Of a stretch of 56,901 nucleotides of DNA, positions 26,255 to 36,048 are shown piece after piece (the first letter of the stretch is position 1; the number at the start of each line of letters is the position of its first letter). The notes below the pieces were generated by a model. That model searched no databases and was not told the DNA's origin. It saw only the letters and a program-made list of their open reading frames with translations. Origin of the DNA: Bacteroidales bacterium (GTDB taxonomy: Bacteria; Bacteroidota; Bacteroidia; Bacteroidales; UBA932); NCBI GenBank assembly GCA_024398105.1, contig JAKSJP010000015.1:1-56901 (forward strand), read 5' to 3'. A program made the position numbers and the translations under genes.

Positions 26255-29200
26255 TTAGATATCTACGTTGAAAATCAGGCCGAGATGGAAGCGGGAGAGC
26301 TCGAAGCCGTCTCGGGTGAGGCGGTTGAAGGACGGACCGCCGTTGTAGTCGAAGGAGAAGCCGATCTGGCAGCCGGCAGGGAACCAGAGAAGGTTGGCGG
26401 TGTGGGCGGCGACGGAGGCGCCGACGCTGTAGAGCATCTCAGGCATGATGACATCGGTGCCTCTGCCCATGTATGGGAAGAAGAGCAGGTCTGCATGCGG
26501 GATGACCGTCATGTGGGTGAAATGGAGAAGGTCCGAGAGGATCTGCCTCTGAGGCAATGCGAACTGCATCGCGTAGTCTGCGGTATACTTGGTCTTGATG
26601 CCGTCGGTGCTTGAGAGGACAAGGCTGAAGTCCGGGTCCTCTGACAGGCCGCGAGGCGACATCGAGACGATATTCTCCGTATAGAATGCCCAGAAGGTCT
26701 CCTGCATGGTCGCAGTGAGCTTGAGTCCATGGGTCCTGGCGAATCCCGGGAGATAGCCATAGAGATAGCTGTAAAGACCGGCGCTGTAGACTCTCCTCAG
26801 GCCGATCCTCTGATGGTAGCCCATCTGCAGGCCGATACCCTTCTTAGGATAGACGAGGGACGATGGTGTAGGCTGCATGATAAAGCCGCTGACCGAAGCC
26901 GTGACAGACTGGAGGAATACGGTCCTGGTATCTGTCACACCGACAAACTGTGGATGCGACAGGATGTCTCCGGAAAGGCTGGTATCATAGTCAAAGATAG
27001 CCCTGCCCGGCCTGTAGAGGTCATTCGAGAAGCGATAAGAGAGCTTCGGAGTAACACCCCTGAGCCAGCCGTTGGAGTTGAACTTAAGAGGAACATAGAC
27101 GGCAAGGGCAGTGTTGAATGCCGCCCTGTCAGACTTATGCCCAGTCACGGTGTTGACCGCGAACTCAGGTCCAAGGAGATATGTCTCGCGGCTATAGTCG
27201 TACGCCGCACGTGCCCCTACGCTGGCCTCCAGGTCGAAGACCGGATAGAGACCGGTATAGGTCATGTTCAGATGCGCGCTGTGACGGCCTTCCCTCGCAT
27301 TCGGCTTAGTAGGATCGAAACCATATGATACATAGCCGCTTGCGGTACCAAGGTCGTTCTGGATCCAGGCGGTGGCACCAATGCCTCCGGACTCCAGCAG
27401 CTCGTCAAAATTGAGAGAGTCAAAACTGTCATACTCGACCTTCATCGGCGCCCACGAATGGATGCGCGGGATATGGGTCAGCTTGCTATACTTCCTCGCA
27501 GCCGGGTCCATGTCCTTCCAGTCCGAACCGCCGTCCCTGGCCCATCGGGCAAGATCCATGGTGCCACCGTCAAGGTCCATGGTACCTCGAGCGAGGGCCA
27601 TCTCCTGACGGGAAAGGGCGTCCGCGACCTTGTCACCGGAGACTGCCTGGAAGTCGACCTTGCGGTCGATAAGGTCAGAGACGGCCGCCTTGTGGACAAG
27701 CGAGCCCTCTCCGTAATGCCTCTTTCCGCGAGGCTTGCCGTTTTTGCGATAGAGCTGGATTCCAGTCTCCTGGGTGATGAAATAGAGAGTATCTCCTTCG
27801 AAAAGTCCGTCCCCAGCGCCATAGCGGGTTGCCGTGCGCTGGAAGACCTCTCCGCCCCTCCACTCATAGGTCTCGTTGACTCCTGTGCGGTCGGAGGTGA
27901 ACACAAGTCCGTCATCGGTATTGCCCAGTCCGGAAATCTTAGCCTTGACCGGAGCGACAATCTCCTCGAAACGGCCGTCGGCAATCTTGTAGATTCCCAT
28001 TCCGTCATCAGAAAGACCGACTACCGCCACCTCGTCGCCAAGCCACGACGACAATGTCAGCTGAAGTCCGGAAGGCGCAGGGACCCTACTGAGTTCCTTT
28101 CCAGTGACAGCGTCGAGAACGACATGGTCAGTGCCTCCAGTATACTTATAGTCGACGACGGCAACCTGCTTTCCGTCGTTGGAGACAGAGGGATTATAGA
28201 GTCGTCCTTTCTTCGTAAGTGTTTGAGGCTTATATGATTTACGGCTGTCAAGGTCCTTGCCTTCAAGTTCGATGTATCTGATTCTGGAAGTAGCCTCATG
28301 GCTCCAGCGGGGGTTCGTGAAAGTCTCGCTCCAGTAGATTCTGTCGAGCACAGGATCGTAGTACAGGTCGCTGACCGAAGAGGCGAAAGGCCTGATGTCC
28401 GTCACGCTGCCGTCGTGGGCGACGCGGCTGAGCACGGACGGCTGGACAAGGCCTTCGCGCACCACGAAGAAGTCGTCATGGACGAAGGTACCATGGGCAT
28501 AGTTCTCATACCACTTCGGAACGGCTGTCGCAAACTCTGAGCTGATGAACGGACCGCGCTCGCGGGCGCTTTCCTCCCAGTTGCGGCGGAAGCCCTCGAC
28601 GATTCCGTCCCAAGCCGGTCTGAACTTCATGCCGGAAGCCAGCCTGACCTCCTTCCTGACCGAGTTGAAGCGGATCGGCATGTGGCCTATGCGGCTGAAG
28701 ATGTTCCCGATGAACATAGGGTCGTCATAGAATACCCTGGTTCCCGCGATCGTCAGATAGCCAAGGGCATAGTAGTTCGGCTCATAGTGCCTCCATGAAC
28801 CATATTTCCAGGCCGTCCAGTTACGGACGTTGCCTGTATCGAAGGCTGAATGGTAGTAGTTCAGGAAGTCTCCGTCGCGGCCGCGACCCAGGTCGGTCAG
28901 GGCTGTCTCGGCGACGACCGCGTCACCTTCGAGGAGGAAGGATGGAGTATAGACTCCGGTCACTCCGACCGGCACCATGTCACCTGTTATCCAGTGGAAA
29001 GGCTTGAACCAGCCGGTGTAGCCCAGCATCATCTGCGAGAGATGGCGGCCCTCATGGATGGCCAGGTTCTTCTCCCACGACAGGGCCTCTGTCTCGTAAG
29101 GCATCGCAAGAGTATAGAATTCCATGCGCTTAGGAGCCCAGGCGACCATCGCGTTTGACACTCCGTTGTAGGCATGGAGCACCACAGGGGTAGGCCTGCG

Positions 29201-29452
29201 GTAGCCGCTGCCGGCAAGCAGGCCGGTGCTCCTGGACACAGGAACGCGGTATTTCTCGAGGAGGTTGCCATAGACATTGGCGAGGGAATCCAGTCCCTCG
29301 GGATAGACGACGCGGTAGTCAGGCCATGTCTTCTGCTTCCAATGGAGCCTTGCGGGATCGTCTCCGCTGGAGATGAACTGCGCGAAGGAGTCAAAAGGGA
29401 TAAGAGCCAGCAGGATGGCCGAGAGTATGAGGCTTGAGAATATTTTCTTCAT
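26255..29452 (-). CDS. Large secreted protein: zincin-like domain, propeller-like middle, C-terminal barrel
   Basis: A 1065-residue exported protein (signal peptide cleaved about SFA-Q25). Near the N-terminus HEGRH at 133-137 is a zincin HExxH motif, and 38 residues later FLLEGDAVVAE supplies a glutamate in the 'EGxA' context of gluzincins (peptidase MA-like, PF13485). Residues about 330-560 contain repeated short strands such as YNPSVSNDGKQVAVVDYKY and LVFTSDRTG, typical of TolB/PD40 propeller blades. From about 690 to the end, alternating aromatic strands, ending FHLGLIFNVDI, suggest an outer-membrane barrel. Whether the peptidase is active is unknown. The substrate cannot be inferred. It is transcribed alone. 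Confidence 0.85.
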   Translation of the reverse strand: MKKIFSSLILSAILLALIPFDSFAQFISSGDDPARLHWKQKTWPDYRVVYPEGLDSLANVYGNLLEKYRVPVSRSTGLLAGSGYRRPTPVVLHAYNGVSNAMVAWAPKRMEFYTLAMPYETEALSWEKNLAIHEGRHLSQMMLGYTGWFKPFHWITGDMVPVGVTGVYTPSFLLEGDAVVAETALTDLGRGRDGDFLNYYHSAFDTGNVRNWTAWKYGSWRHYEPNYYALGYLTIAGTRVFYDDPMFIGNIFSRIGHMPIRFNSVRKEVRLASGMKFRPAWDGIVEGFRRNWEESARERGPFISSEFATAVPKWYENYAHGTFVHDDFFVVREGLVQPSVLSRVAHDGSVTDIRPFASSVSDLYYDPVLDRIYWSETFTNPRWSHEATSRIRYIELEGKDLDSRKSYKPQTLTKKGRLYNPSVSNDGKQVAVVDYKYTGGTDHVVLDAVTGKELSRVPAPSGLQLTLSSWLGDEVAVVGLSDDGMGIYKIADGRFEEIVAPVKAKISGLGNTDDGLVFTSDRTGVNETYEWRGGEVFQRTATRYGAGDGLFEGDTLYFITQETGIQLYRKNGKPRGKRHYGEGSLVHKAAVSDLIDRKVDFQAVSGDKVADALSRQEMALARGTMDLDGGTMDLARWARDGGSDWKDMDPAARKYSKLTHIPRIHSWAPMKVEYDSFDSLNFDELLESGGIGATAWIQNDLGTASGYVSYGFDPTKPNAREGRHSAHLNMTYTGLYPVFDLEASVGARAAYDYSRETYLLGPEFAVNTVTGHKSDRAAFNTALAVYVPLKFNSNGWLRGVTPKLSYRFSNDLYRPGRAIFDYDTSLSGDILSHPQFVGVTDTRTVFLQSVTASVSGFIMQPTPSSLVYPKKGIGLQMGYHQRIGLRRVYSAGLYSYLYGYLPGFARTHGLKLTATMQETFWAFYTENIVSMSPRGLSEDPDFSLVLSSTDGIKTKYTADYAMQFALPQRQILSDLLHFTHMTVIPHADLLFFPYMGRGTDVIMPEMLYSVGASVAAHTANLLWFPAGCQIGFSFDYNGGPSFNRLTRDGFELSRFHLGLIFNVDI

Positions 29453-29472
29453 CTGGGTAATTTTACCTGCTG

Positions 29473-29480
29473 CAAAGATA
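29473..29480 (-). promoter_or_regulatory. Possible -7 box of the zincin/propeller/barrel gene
   Basis: TATCTTTG on the minus strand, 20 bases before the ATG at 29452. No TTTG at the -33 distance. Confidence 0.4.
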
Positions 29481-29500
29481 GTATTTACATTACAATTTTG

Positions 29501-29508
29501 TAGATTTG
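29501..29508 (+). promoter_or_regulatory. Possible -7 box of the Na/Pi transporter gene
   Basis: TAGATTTG fits TAnnTTTG and ends 28 bases before the ATG at 29537. No clear -33 element. Confidence 0.35.
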
Positions 29509-29536
29509 TGGTAGAGTAGATTATATTCGGAACATT

Positions 29537-31267
29537 ATGCAGATTCTCATACAGATCCTGACCTTGCTCGGAGCGGTAACCCTGTTCCTCTTCGGTCTGA
29601 GCCTCCTCAGCGGAGGTCTCCAGAAAGTCGCGGGAGACGGCCTGAGGTCCTTCCTCGCATCGATGACCTCGAATGCGTTCAAGAGACTCCTCACAGGCAT
29701 AGGCGTGACAGCGGCTATCCAGTCATCTACAGCTACGACCATCATGGTCGTCAGCTTCGTGAACGCCGGCCTCCTCACCCTCGCCCAGGCGATCGGAGTG
29801 ATCATGGGAGCAAACATCGGAACGACCGTCACGTCGTGGGTCATGGCGCTCTTCGGATTCTCGTATGACATATCCACAATCTCATTCCCTCTGATCGCAC
29901 TCGGCTTCGTGCTGATGCAGAACAAGAAGAACAAGACGGTCCACGACCTCGGTGAGATCATCATCGGTTTCGCCCTCTTCTTCGTAGGTTTCGCAAAGCT
30001 CAAGGCGACCGCAGGCGTCCTCCTCGACAACCTCAACCTCTCCGGTCTCCAGGCGCTCACGGACATCACGCTCGGACCTCTCAACGTCTCCGTGCTGATA
30101 TTCCTCCTCATCGGAACCGTCCTCACCGTCTGTTTCCAGAGCTCGGCCGCCACGATGGCCATCATCATGCTCCTCATCACCACCGGAGTGATTCCGTTCA
30201 AGATGGCAGCCGCAATGATCCTCGGTGAGAACATCGGTACTACGATCGCCGCGAACGTAGCCGCGTCGGTGGGCAACACCACCTCGAAGCGTGCCGCCAT
30301 GGCCCATACGGTATTCAACGTCTTCGGCGTATTCTGGGTCCTCTGCATATTCCCGGTCTTCCTCAAATTCATCGGAAGCATCATCAGCTCAGTCGGATTC
30401 CCAGACCCTAACACAGCCGACCTTACCGACACCGCGAATGCGGAGAGCATCAGGTCATCGCTCCTCTACAGCGTGACCACGATGCATACCCTCTTCAACA
30501 TGACGAACACCACGATCCTCATCTGGTTCATCCCTCAGATCGAGAAGATCGTATCGTGGATCATCCCTTCAAAGAACGAAGGCGAGGTCTACAGGCTCAA
30601 ATATATCCAGGGCGGTCCGCTCTCCACTGCAGAGCTTTCTCTTGACGAGGCCCAGCAGGAGATCATCCACTTCGCCACTATCTGCCGCAACGGCTTCGGC
30701 TATATCCGCAGTGCAGTGAACGAGACGGACGTCGAGCAGTTCAAGACACTCCGCGAGAAGCTCATCAAATACGAGGCTATCACCGACCGCATCGAGTACG
30801 AGATCGCGTCATACCTCAACGAAGTATCCAAGGGAGACATCTCCGAGAAGGCATCGCTCCGCATCAAGGGTATGTACAGGATAATCGGCGAACTCGAGTC
30901 CCTCGGTGACTCAGGAGAGGCGATCGGCCGTATGCTCCAGAGAAGGATAGACCACGACAAGAGCTTCGACGAGGAGCAGATGAAGAGGCTCAACAGGATG
31001 ATGGACAACCTCGCGATCGCATACGACGCGATGGTCGAGAACCTCAGCAATCCTACGCTCAAGGAAATCAGGAACGCATCAGACGCAGAATACAACATCA
31101 ACGAATGCAGGAACACGCTCCGCGAGGAGCACATCCTCAACATCGAGGAGAATTCAGCATACAACTACCAGACCGGTGTGTTCTACATGGACATCATCCA
31201 GGAGATGGAGAAGATGGGTGACTTCATCATCAACGTATCCGAAGCGCAGCTTGCCGAGAATGCGTAG
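29537..31267 (+). CDS. Na/Pi-cotransporter family protein with PhoU-like tail
   Basis: A 576-residue inner-membrane protein. Two inverted Na/Pi-cotransporter repeats (PF02690) are clear: the first with QSSTATT and GANIGTT (about 60-100), the second with QSSAATMA and GENIGTT (about 200-240). From about 345 on, a soluble helical domain resembles PhoU. Proteins of this NptA/YjbB type move phosphate or another anion with sodium; direction cannot be told from sequence. The next gene overlaps its end by eight bases. Confidence 0.92.
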   Translation: MQILIQILTLLGAVTLFLFGLSLLSGGLQKVAGDGLRSFLASMTSNAFKRLLTGIGVTAAIQSSTATTIMVVSFVNAGLLTLAQAIGVIMGANIGTTVTSWVMALFGFSYDISTISFPLIALGFVLMQNKKNKTVHDLGEIIIGFALFFVGFAKLKATAGVLLDNLNLSGLQALTDITLGPLNVSVLIFLLIGTVLTVCFQSSAATMAIIMLLITTGVIPFKMAAAMILGENIGTTIAANVAASVGNTTSKRAAMAHTVFNVFGVFWVLCIFPVFLKFIGSIISSVGFPDPNTADLTDTANAESIRSSLLYSVTTMHTLFNMTNTTILIWFIPQIEKIVSWIIPSKNEGEVYRLKYIQGGPLSTAELSLDEAQQEIIHFATICRNGFGYIRSAVNETDVEQFKTLREKLIKYEAITDRIEYEIASYLNEVSKGDISEKASLRIKGMYRIIGELESLGDSGEAIGRMLQRRIDHDKSFDEEQMKRLNRMMDNLAIAYDAMVENLSNPTLKEIRNASDAEYNINECRNTLREEHILNIEENSAYNYQTGVFYMDIIQEMEKMGDFIINVSEAQLAENA

Positions 31268-32234
31268 GTCACATCTCATAGCACTGATGGCAGCCTGCCT
31301 GGTCCTCGCTTCGTGCGGACAGAGGAAGGCAAAGCCCGCCGACAGGCAGGAAGGGCCTCATACAAGAGCCTTCCCGACAGTCTCGGCGCCCGGCATGATG
31401 ACAGAGCAGGGAGAGATGCTGGACTACATCGCGATGCACTACTGGGACGCGTTCGCCGACACCGGGAAGGACTGGCTCGACGACTCGACATATGTCGCAG
31501 GAGTCGACAGGACGAAGCTGGAGGAGCAGGTCGGAGCATATACGACGCTTCTGTCCATGGTACCTCTTAGCAAGGCCGTCGCCTTCATCGAGGGCTTCTA
31601 CGACAAGGTCGCGAAGCTGGAGGCCAAGGACGCGGAGTCGACCGCCTTCGAGGAGACGGTCAGCATGATGAGAAGATATCTCTACGACGAGAATTCGCCG
31701 GTGAGGAACGAGGATATCTACGGAGCGCTTGCCGCCAAGCTGGCAAAGTCGCCTTACGTAGCCGAGGACATGAGGCCCTCGTACGAGTTCGAGGCACGGA
31801 CCTGTGCCGTGAACAAGGCAGGCAGCAAGGCTGCGGACTTCGTCTTCACGGACCGTAACGGCAGGGAACATGACCTGCACGGGATCAGGGCACCATGGAC
31901 CTTGCTGATGTTCACGAACCCGGGCTGCAGGAACTGCGGCGACGTCATCCGAGGCCTCAGCGGAAGCCAGAAGATCCAGGACATGGTGCGCGGCGGGATT
32001 CTTGCAGTGGTCAACATCTATATCGATGAGGACCTCGATGCGTGGAGGGAGCATCTGGACGACTACCCGTCGTCGTGGATGACAGGATATAACAGCACGG
32101 TCAGGCAGGACCTGAGCTACAACGTGAGGGCCATCCCTTCGCTGTACCTGCTGGACAAGGACAAGACAGTACTGCTCAAGGACGCTCCGGCGGAGAGGAT
32201 ACTGGCATATATTGAAAACAACATAGAAGAATAA
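31260..32234 (+). CDS. DUF5106 / thioredoxin-like lipoprotein
   Basis: A 324-residue lipoprotein starting at the ATG at 31260, which overlaps the transporter stop; this gives a proper signal sequence ending LASC with Cys19. Residues about 45-180 are helical and fit DUF5106 of Bacteroidales. The C-terminal 140 residues form a thioredoxin-like domain with the redox pair C223-RN-C226 in NPGCRNCGD and a later cis-proline-like NVRAIPSLYLLD. It is probably a periplasmic disulfide reductase or chaperone of unknown partner. galM follows at 29 bases. Confidence 0.87.
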   Translation: MRRSHLIALMAACLVLASCGQRKAKPADRQEGPHTRAFPTVSAPGMMTEQGEMLDYIAMHYWDAFADTGKDWLDDSTYVAGVDRTKLEEQVGAYTTLLSMVPLSKAVAFIEGFYDKVAKLEAKDAESTAFEETVSMMRRYLYDENSPVRNEDIYGALAAKLAKSPYVAEDMRPSYEFEARTCAVNKAGSKAADFVFTDRNGREHDLHGIRAPWTLLMFTNPGCRNCGDVIRGLSGSQKIQDMVRGGILAVVNIYIDEDLDAWREHLDDYPSSWMTGYNSTVRQDLSYNVRAIPSLYLLDKDKTVLLKDAPAERILAYIENNIEE

Positions 32235-32263
32235 CTTTAAACAATCACATAACTTTCACAACC

Positions 32264-33325
32264 ATGGAAATTAAAAAAGAACTGTGGGCAGTTGCCCCAA
32301 ATGGACAGGACATCTACAAGTACACCATCACTAACGGCCAGGGCGCAAGCGTAGTGCTCAGCAGCTATGGTGCAGCAATCGTATCAATCAACGTTCCTGA
32401 CAAGGACGGTGTAATCGGTGACGTAGTACTCGGCTACCCTAAGGCAGAGAGCTACTATGGTGACGGTCCTTTCTCAGGAAAGGTTCCTGGACGTTTCGCC
32501 AACCGTATCGCAAAGGGTAAGTTCACCCTCGACGGCAAGGAGTACACCCTCAACATCAACAATGGCGAGAATCACCTCCATGGTGGTCCTACCGGCTACG
32601 CTGAGAGAGTATGGGACAGCCAGATCGACGGTTTCGCAGTAGAGTTCAAGTACTTCTCACCAGACGGAGAGGAAGGATATCCAGGAAACCTCACAGTCGT
32701 TACACGCTATGAGTGGAGCGAGGACAACAAGCTTACCATGACATTCAAGGGCGAGACTGACGCTCCTACAGTCGTAAACCTCGTCAACCACGTATACTTC
32801 AACCTCGAGGGTGAGGGCGCAGGCGAAGGCAACATCTTCGACCACATGCTCAAGCTCAACAGCTCAGAGTTCCTTCCAACAGACGCAGGTCTCATTCCTC
32901 TCGGAGCACCAGCTCCAGTCGCTGGCACACCACTCGACTTCCAGAACGGAAGAAGAATCGGTGACGATATCCTCAACTTCGACTTCGAGCCGCTCAAGAT
33001 CGGTAAGGGCTACGACCATTGCTTCCTCATCGACGGCGCACAGCCAGGACAGCTCCAGGACGCTGCTACTCTCTGGTCAGAGAAGACAGGTCGTCAGATG
33101 GACATCGCTACAACCCAGCCTGCCATCCAGATCTACACAGGTAACTACGTAGGCGGAAGCCCAGTGGGCAAGTGTGGCCGCAGCTACAAGGACTACGAGG
33201 GTGTAGCTATGGAGACCCAGCACTTCCCAGATTCACCTAACCAGCCAGAGTATCCTTCAACAGTGCTCAGACCAGGTGAGGTCTACCAGGAGGCTACTGT
33301 ATTCTCATTCTCTGTAAAGAAGTAA
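32264..33325 (+). CDS. galM: Aldose 1-epimerase (mutarotase)
   Basis: A 353-residue enzyme that interconverts alpha and beta anomers of galactose or glucose. [12 protein letters not shown], the catalytic histidine region NGENHLHGG, and the glutamate region [10 protein letters not shown] are typical. No signal peptide is present, so it is cytoplasmic. Its stop codon shares one base with the start of thyA (TAATG), an unusual partner for a sugar epimerase. TAACTTTA and TAACTTTC just upstream are near-matches to a -7 box. Confidence 0.94.
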   Translation: MEIKKELWAVAPNGQDIYKYTITNGQGASVVLSSYGAAIVSINVPDKDGVIGDVVLGYPKAESYYGDGPFSGKVPGRFANRIAKGKFTLDGKEYTLNINNGENHLHGGPTGYAERVWDSQIDGFAVEFKYFSPDGEEGYPGNLTVVTRYEWSEDNKLTMTFKGETDAPTVVNLVNHVYFNLEGEGAGEGNIFDHMLKLNSSEFLPTDAGLIPLGAPAPVAGTPLDFQNGRRIGDDILNFDFEPLKIGKGYDHCFLIDGAQPGQLQDAATLWSEKTGRQMDIATTQPAIQIYTGNYVGGSPVGKCGRSYKDYEGVAMETQHFPDSPNQPEYPSTVLRPGEVYQEATVFSFSVKK

Positions 33326-34122
33326 TGAAGCAGTATCTTGATTTACTTAGAGACATCCGTGAAAACGGTGTCGTCAAGACGGATCGCACCGGCGTCGGAA
33401 CACAGTCTGTGTTCGGACGCCAGATGCGTTTCGACCTTTCAAAGGGCTTTCCACTTCTCACCACCAAGAAAGTCTTCACCCGTGGCATCATCGAGGAGCT
33501 TCTCTGGTTCCTCTCGGGAGACACCAACAAGAAGACCCTTCAGGCCAAGGGAGTCCACATCTGGGACTCATGGGGCAACGATGAGACAGGCGAGCTCGGC
33601 CCGATCTACAGCAAGCAGTGGAGGGCATGGGACGGCTACGACGGAAGCACGATCGACCAGATCGCCAATGTAGTCGACCTCATCAAGAACCATCCGGACT
33701 CAAGACGCATCCTCGTCAACGCATGGAACGTCGCACAGATCGACCAGATGGGACTTCCACCATGCCATTGCCTCTTTCAGTTCTACGTGGCAGACGGCAA
33801 GCTCTCATGCCAGCTGTACCAGCGCTCTGCAGATGTATTCCTCGGAGTGCCTTTCAACATCGCTTCGTATGCTCTTCTCACCATGATGCTCGCACAGGTA
33901 TGCGGACTTCAGCCAGGTGAATTCGTGCATACCCTCGGCGACACACACCTTTATCTGAACCACTTCGAGCAGGCGGACCTCCAGCTCTCACGCGAGCCTC
34001 GCCAGCTTCCTGTGATGAAGATCAACCCGGATGTCAAGGACATCTTCGCCTTCAAGCTGGAGGACTTCACTCTTGAAGGATACGACCCTTGGCCAACCAT
34101 CAAAGCACCAGTAGCAGTCTAA
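33325..34122 (+). CDS. thyA: Thymidylate synthase
   Basis: A 265-residue folate-dependent enzyme that methylates dUMP to dTMP. The nucleophile is C147 in [11 protein letters not shown], and [17 protein letters not shown] binds dUMP and folate. The length is that of E. coli ThyA (264). It forms the common thyA-folA pair with the next gene, which starts directly after its stop codon. Confidence 0.97.
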   Translation: MKQYLDLLRDIRENGVVKTDRTGVGTQSVFGRQMRFDLSKGFPLLTTKKVFTRGIIEELLWFLSGDTNKKTLQAKGVHIWDSWGNDETGELGPIYSKQWRAWDGYDGSTIDQIANVVDLIKNHPDSRRILVNAWNVAQIDQMGLPPCHCLFQFYVADGKLSCQLYQRSADVFLGVPFNIASYALLTMMLAQVCGLQPGEFVHTLGDTHLYLNHFEQADLQLSREPRQLPVMKINPDVKDIFAFKLEDFTLEGYDPWPTIKAPVAV

Positions 34123-34614
34123 ATGGAAAAATGTCTTATCGTAGCCGTTGCGGACAACCTTGGCATCGGCATCAAGGGAGACCTCCCTTGGCACATCTCT
34201 GAAGACCTCAAGTTCTTCAAGCGTACCACATCAGGATGCCCTGTGATCATGGGCCGTACCACTTATTTCTCTCTTCCTAAGCATCCGCTTCCTGGAAGAA
34301 AGAACATCGTGCTCAACCTCGGCGGAGAAGACATTCCTGAGGCAGACTGCGTGTACTCTTTCGAAGAGGCCTTCGCAAGTGCAGAGGCAGAGAACTGCGA
34401 AAGGTGCTTCGTGATGGGTGGAGCTTCTGTCTACCGCATGGCTATCAACATGGTCGACAGACTTTTCATCACCCACGTACATACTGTCATCAAGGCAGAT
34501 GTATTCTTCCCTGAGATCGATCCTGAGATCTGGGAGAAGGCAAGCGTATCCGAGACCCATACGGATCCTGAGACAGGATACACTTTCGAATTCGTAGAAT
34601 ATACACGCAAGTAG
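34123..34614 (+). CDS. folA: Dihydrofolate reductase
   Basis: A 163-residue enzyme that regenerates tetrahydrofolate consumed by ThyA. NLGIGIKGDLPWHISEDLKFFK carries the substrate-binding acidic residue; VIMGRTTYFSLP and CFVMGGASVYRMA bind NADPH. No bases separate it from thyA. A short hairpin follows its stop codon. Confidence 0.96.
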   Translation: MEKCLIVAVADNLGIGIKGDLPWHISEDLKFFKRTTSGCPVIMGRTTYFSLPKHPLPGRKNIVLNLGGEDIPEADCVYSFEEAFASAEAENCERCFVMGGASVYRMAINMVDRLFITHVHTVIKADVFFPEIDPEIWEKASVSETHTDPETGYTFEFVEYTRK

Positions 34615-34641
34615 TTCCGGTCCCCGAACATTTCCGGAACT
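34613..34641 (+). terminator. Weak hairpin between folA and the first NSS transporter
   Basis: AGTTCCGG pairs with CCGGAACT around 13 bases. It has no T-run and lies 16 bases before the next ATG, so it may lower rather than end transcription. Confidence 0.35.
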
Positions 34642-34657
34642 TACGGACTTGACATAA

Positions 34658-36025
34658 ATGGCAAAAGACAGAGAGACCTTCGGCGGCAGAGCTGCCGTCA
34701 TAATGGCATTGGCCGGTTCGGCGATCGGCCTTGGAAATATCTGGAGATTCCCGTATATGGTGGGCGAAGGAGGTGGAGCAGCATTCATTCTGCTCTATCT
34801 CTTCTTCTCTTTCAGCTTCTCCCTCCCGATCTTCATGGTCGAATCCATAATCGGAAGACGAAGCGGAGCCAACTGCCTCGGAGCGACAAGGAAACTCGCA
34901 GGAGACGAGAATGTCTGGAAAGTACTCGGATATCTCTCGATCATCACCCCGCTCATCATCGTGTCATACTACAGCGTAGTAGGTGGATGGTCCGTAGAGT
35001 TCTTCCTCAAGTCCCTCAGCCTCACCTTCATGCACTCCGACCCTGAGACGGTCAACGGCATGTTCGGCCAGTTCGCATCCTCATTCTGGGGCCCGTCGGT
35101 CTGTTTCACAGCCTTCCTCGGCATCTCTTGCCTGATCGTGGCAGGCGGAGTCAGGAAAGGCATAGAGAAATTCAGCAAGTTCTGCATCCCCGTGCTCTTC
35201 GTCATGGTCCTTATGATCATGGTGTTCTCACTCACCCTTCCAGGCTCAGGGAAGGGCGTCGAGTACCTCGTCAGACCGGATTTCTCAAAGCTCACGTTCT
35301 CTAACTGTGCATCCGCGCTCGGCCAGTCGTTCTACTCGCTCTCGCTCGGCATGGGTATCATCATCACATACTCATCCTACGTCAGCAAGCAGGAGAACCT
35401 GATGGCATCGGGCACATATACAGCTCTCTTCGACACAATGTTCGCGATGATGGCCGGCTTCGCGATCATGCCTGCAGTATTCACCGCAGGAATCCAGCCA
35501 AGCGCAGGTCCCGGCCTCATCTTCCAGACCCTGCCTTACATCTTCACCAAGATGGCAGCTACCATGCCGTTGATCAGCAGCGGCGTCGCCATCATCTTCT
35601 TCCTCACCATCATCTTCTCAGCCCTCACCTCGTCGGTATCGCTCGTCGAGGTCGGCGTGGCCTATCTTGTCGAAGAGAAGAAGATGCGCAGAGGAGTAGC
35701 GGCAGCCTTGGTATTCGCAGGTACATGGTGCCTCGGAATGCTCTGCTCGCTCTCATTCGGACCGCTTTCCGGATTCATGATTGCAGGCAAGCCAATCTTC
35801 GACTTCCTCGACATGTTCTCGTCCAACTTCCTCCTTCTCATCGGCAGCTTCATGGCAGTACTCCTCGTAGGCTGGAAGATGTCCAAGGCCGACGTCAGGG
35901 ACGAGTTCACCAACGGCGGCACACTCAAGGCAAACAACAAGGCATTCGGAGCCCTCTACTTCATCGTACGCTATGTGACTCCGCTTGCGCTTATCTTCAT
36001 ATTCATCACCAACTTCATCCTTTGA
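34658..36025 (+). CDS. Sodium-dependent NSS-family transporter, copy 1
   Basis: A 455-residue inner-membrane protein of the neurotransmitter:sodium symporter (LeuT-type) family, which imports amino acids or related compounds with sodium. The unwound helix 1 motif GSAIGLGNIWRFPY at about 16-29 is intact, and eleven to twelve membrane segments can be followed. FYSLSLGMGIIITYSSYV in the helix 6 region is also typical. The close paralogue downstream starts after 23 bases, so the pair arose by tandem duplication. The substrate cannot be read from sequence. Confidence 0.94.
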   Translation: MAKDRETFGGRAAVIMALAGSAIGLGNIWRFPYMVGEGGGAAFILLYLFFSFSFSLPIFMVESIIGRRSGANCLGATRKLAGDENVWKVLGYLSIITPLIIVSYYSVVGGWSVEFFLKSLSLTFMHSDPETVNGMFGQFASSFWGPSVCFTAFLGISCLIVAGGVRKGIEKFSKFCIPVLFVMVLMIMVFSLTLPGSGKGVEYLVRPDFSKLTFSNCASALGQSFYSLSLGMGIIITYSSYVSKQENLMASGTYTALFDTMFAMMAGFAIMPAVFTAGIQPSAGPGLIFQTLPYIFTKMAATMPLISSGVAIIFFLTIIFSALTSSVSLVEVGVAYLVEEKKMRRGVAAALVFAGTWCLGMLCSLSFGPLSGFMIAGKPIFDFLDMFSSNFLLLIGSFMAVLLVGWKMSKADVRDEFTNGGTLKANNKAFGALYFIVRYVTPLALIFIFITNFIL

Positions 36026-36048
36026 CGGATACTAAACCCCAATCCTGA

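Noticed and set aside
27540-27600. Short duplicated GTMDLDGGTMDLA segment in the zincin fusion as a transposon scar
   Set aside because: It is an in-frame repeat of a few residues in a linker, without inverted ends.
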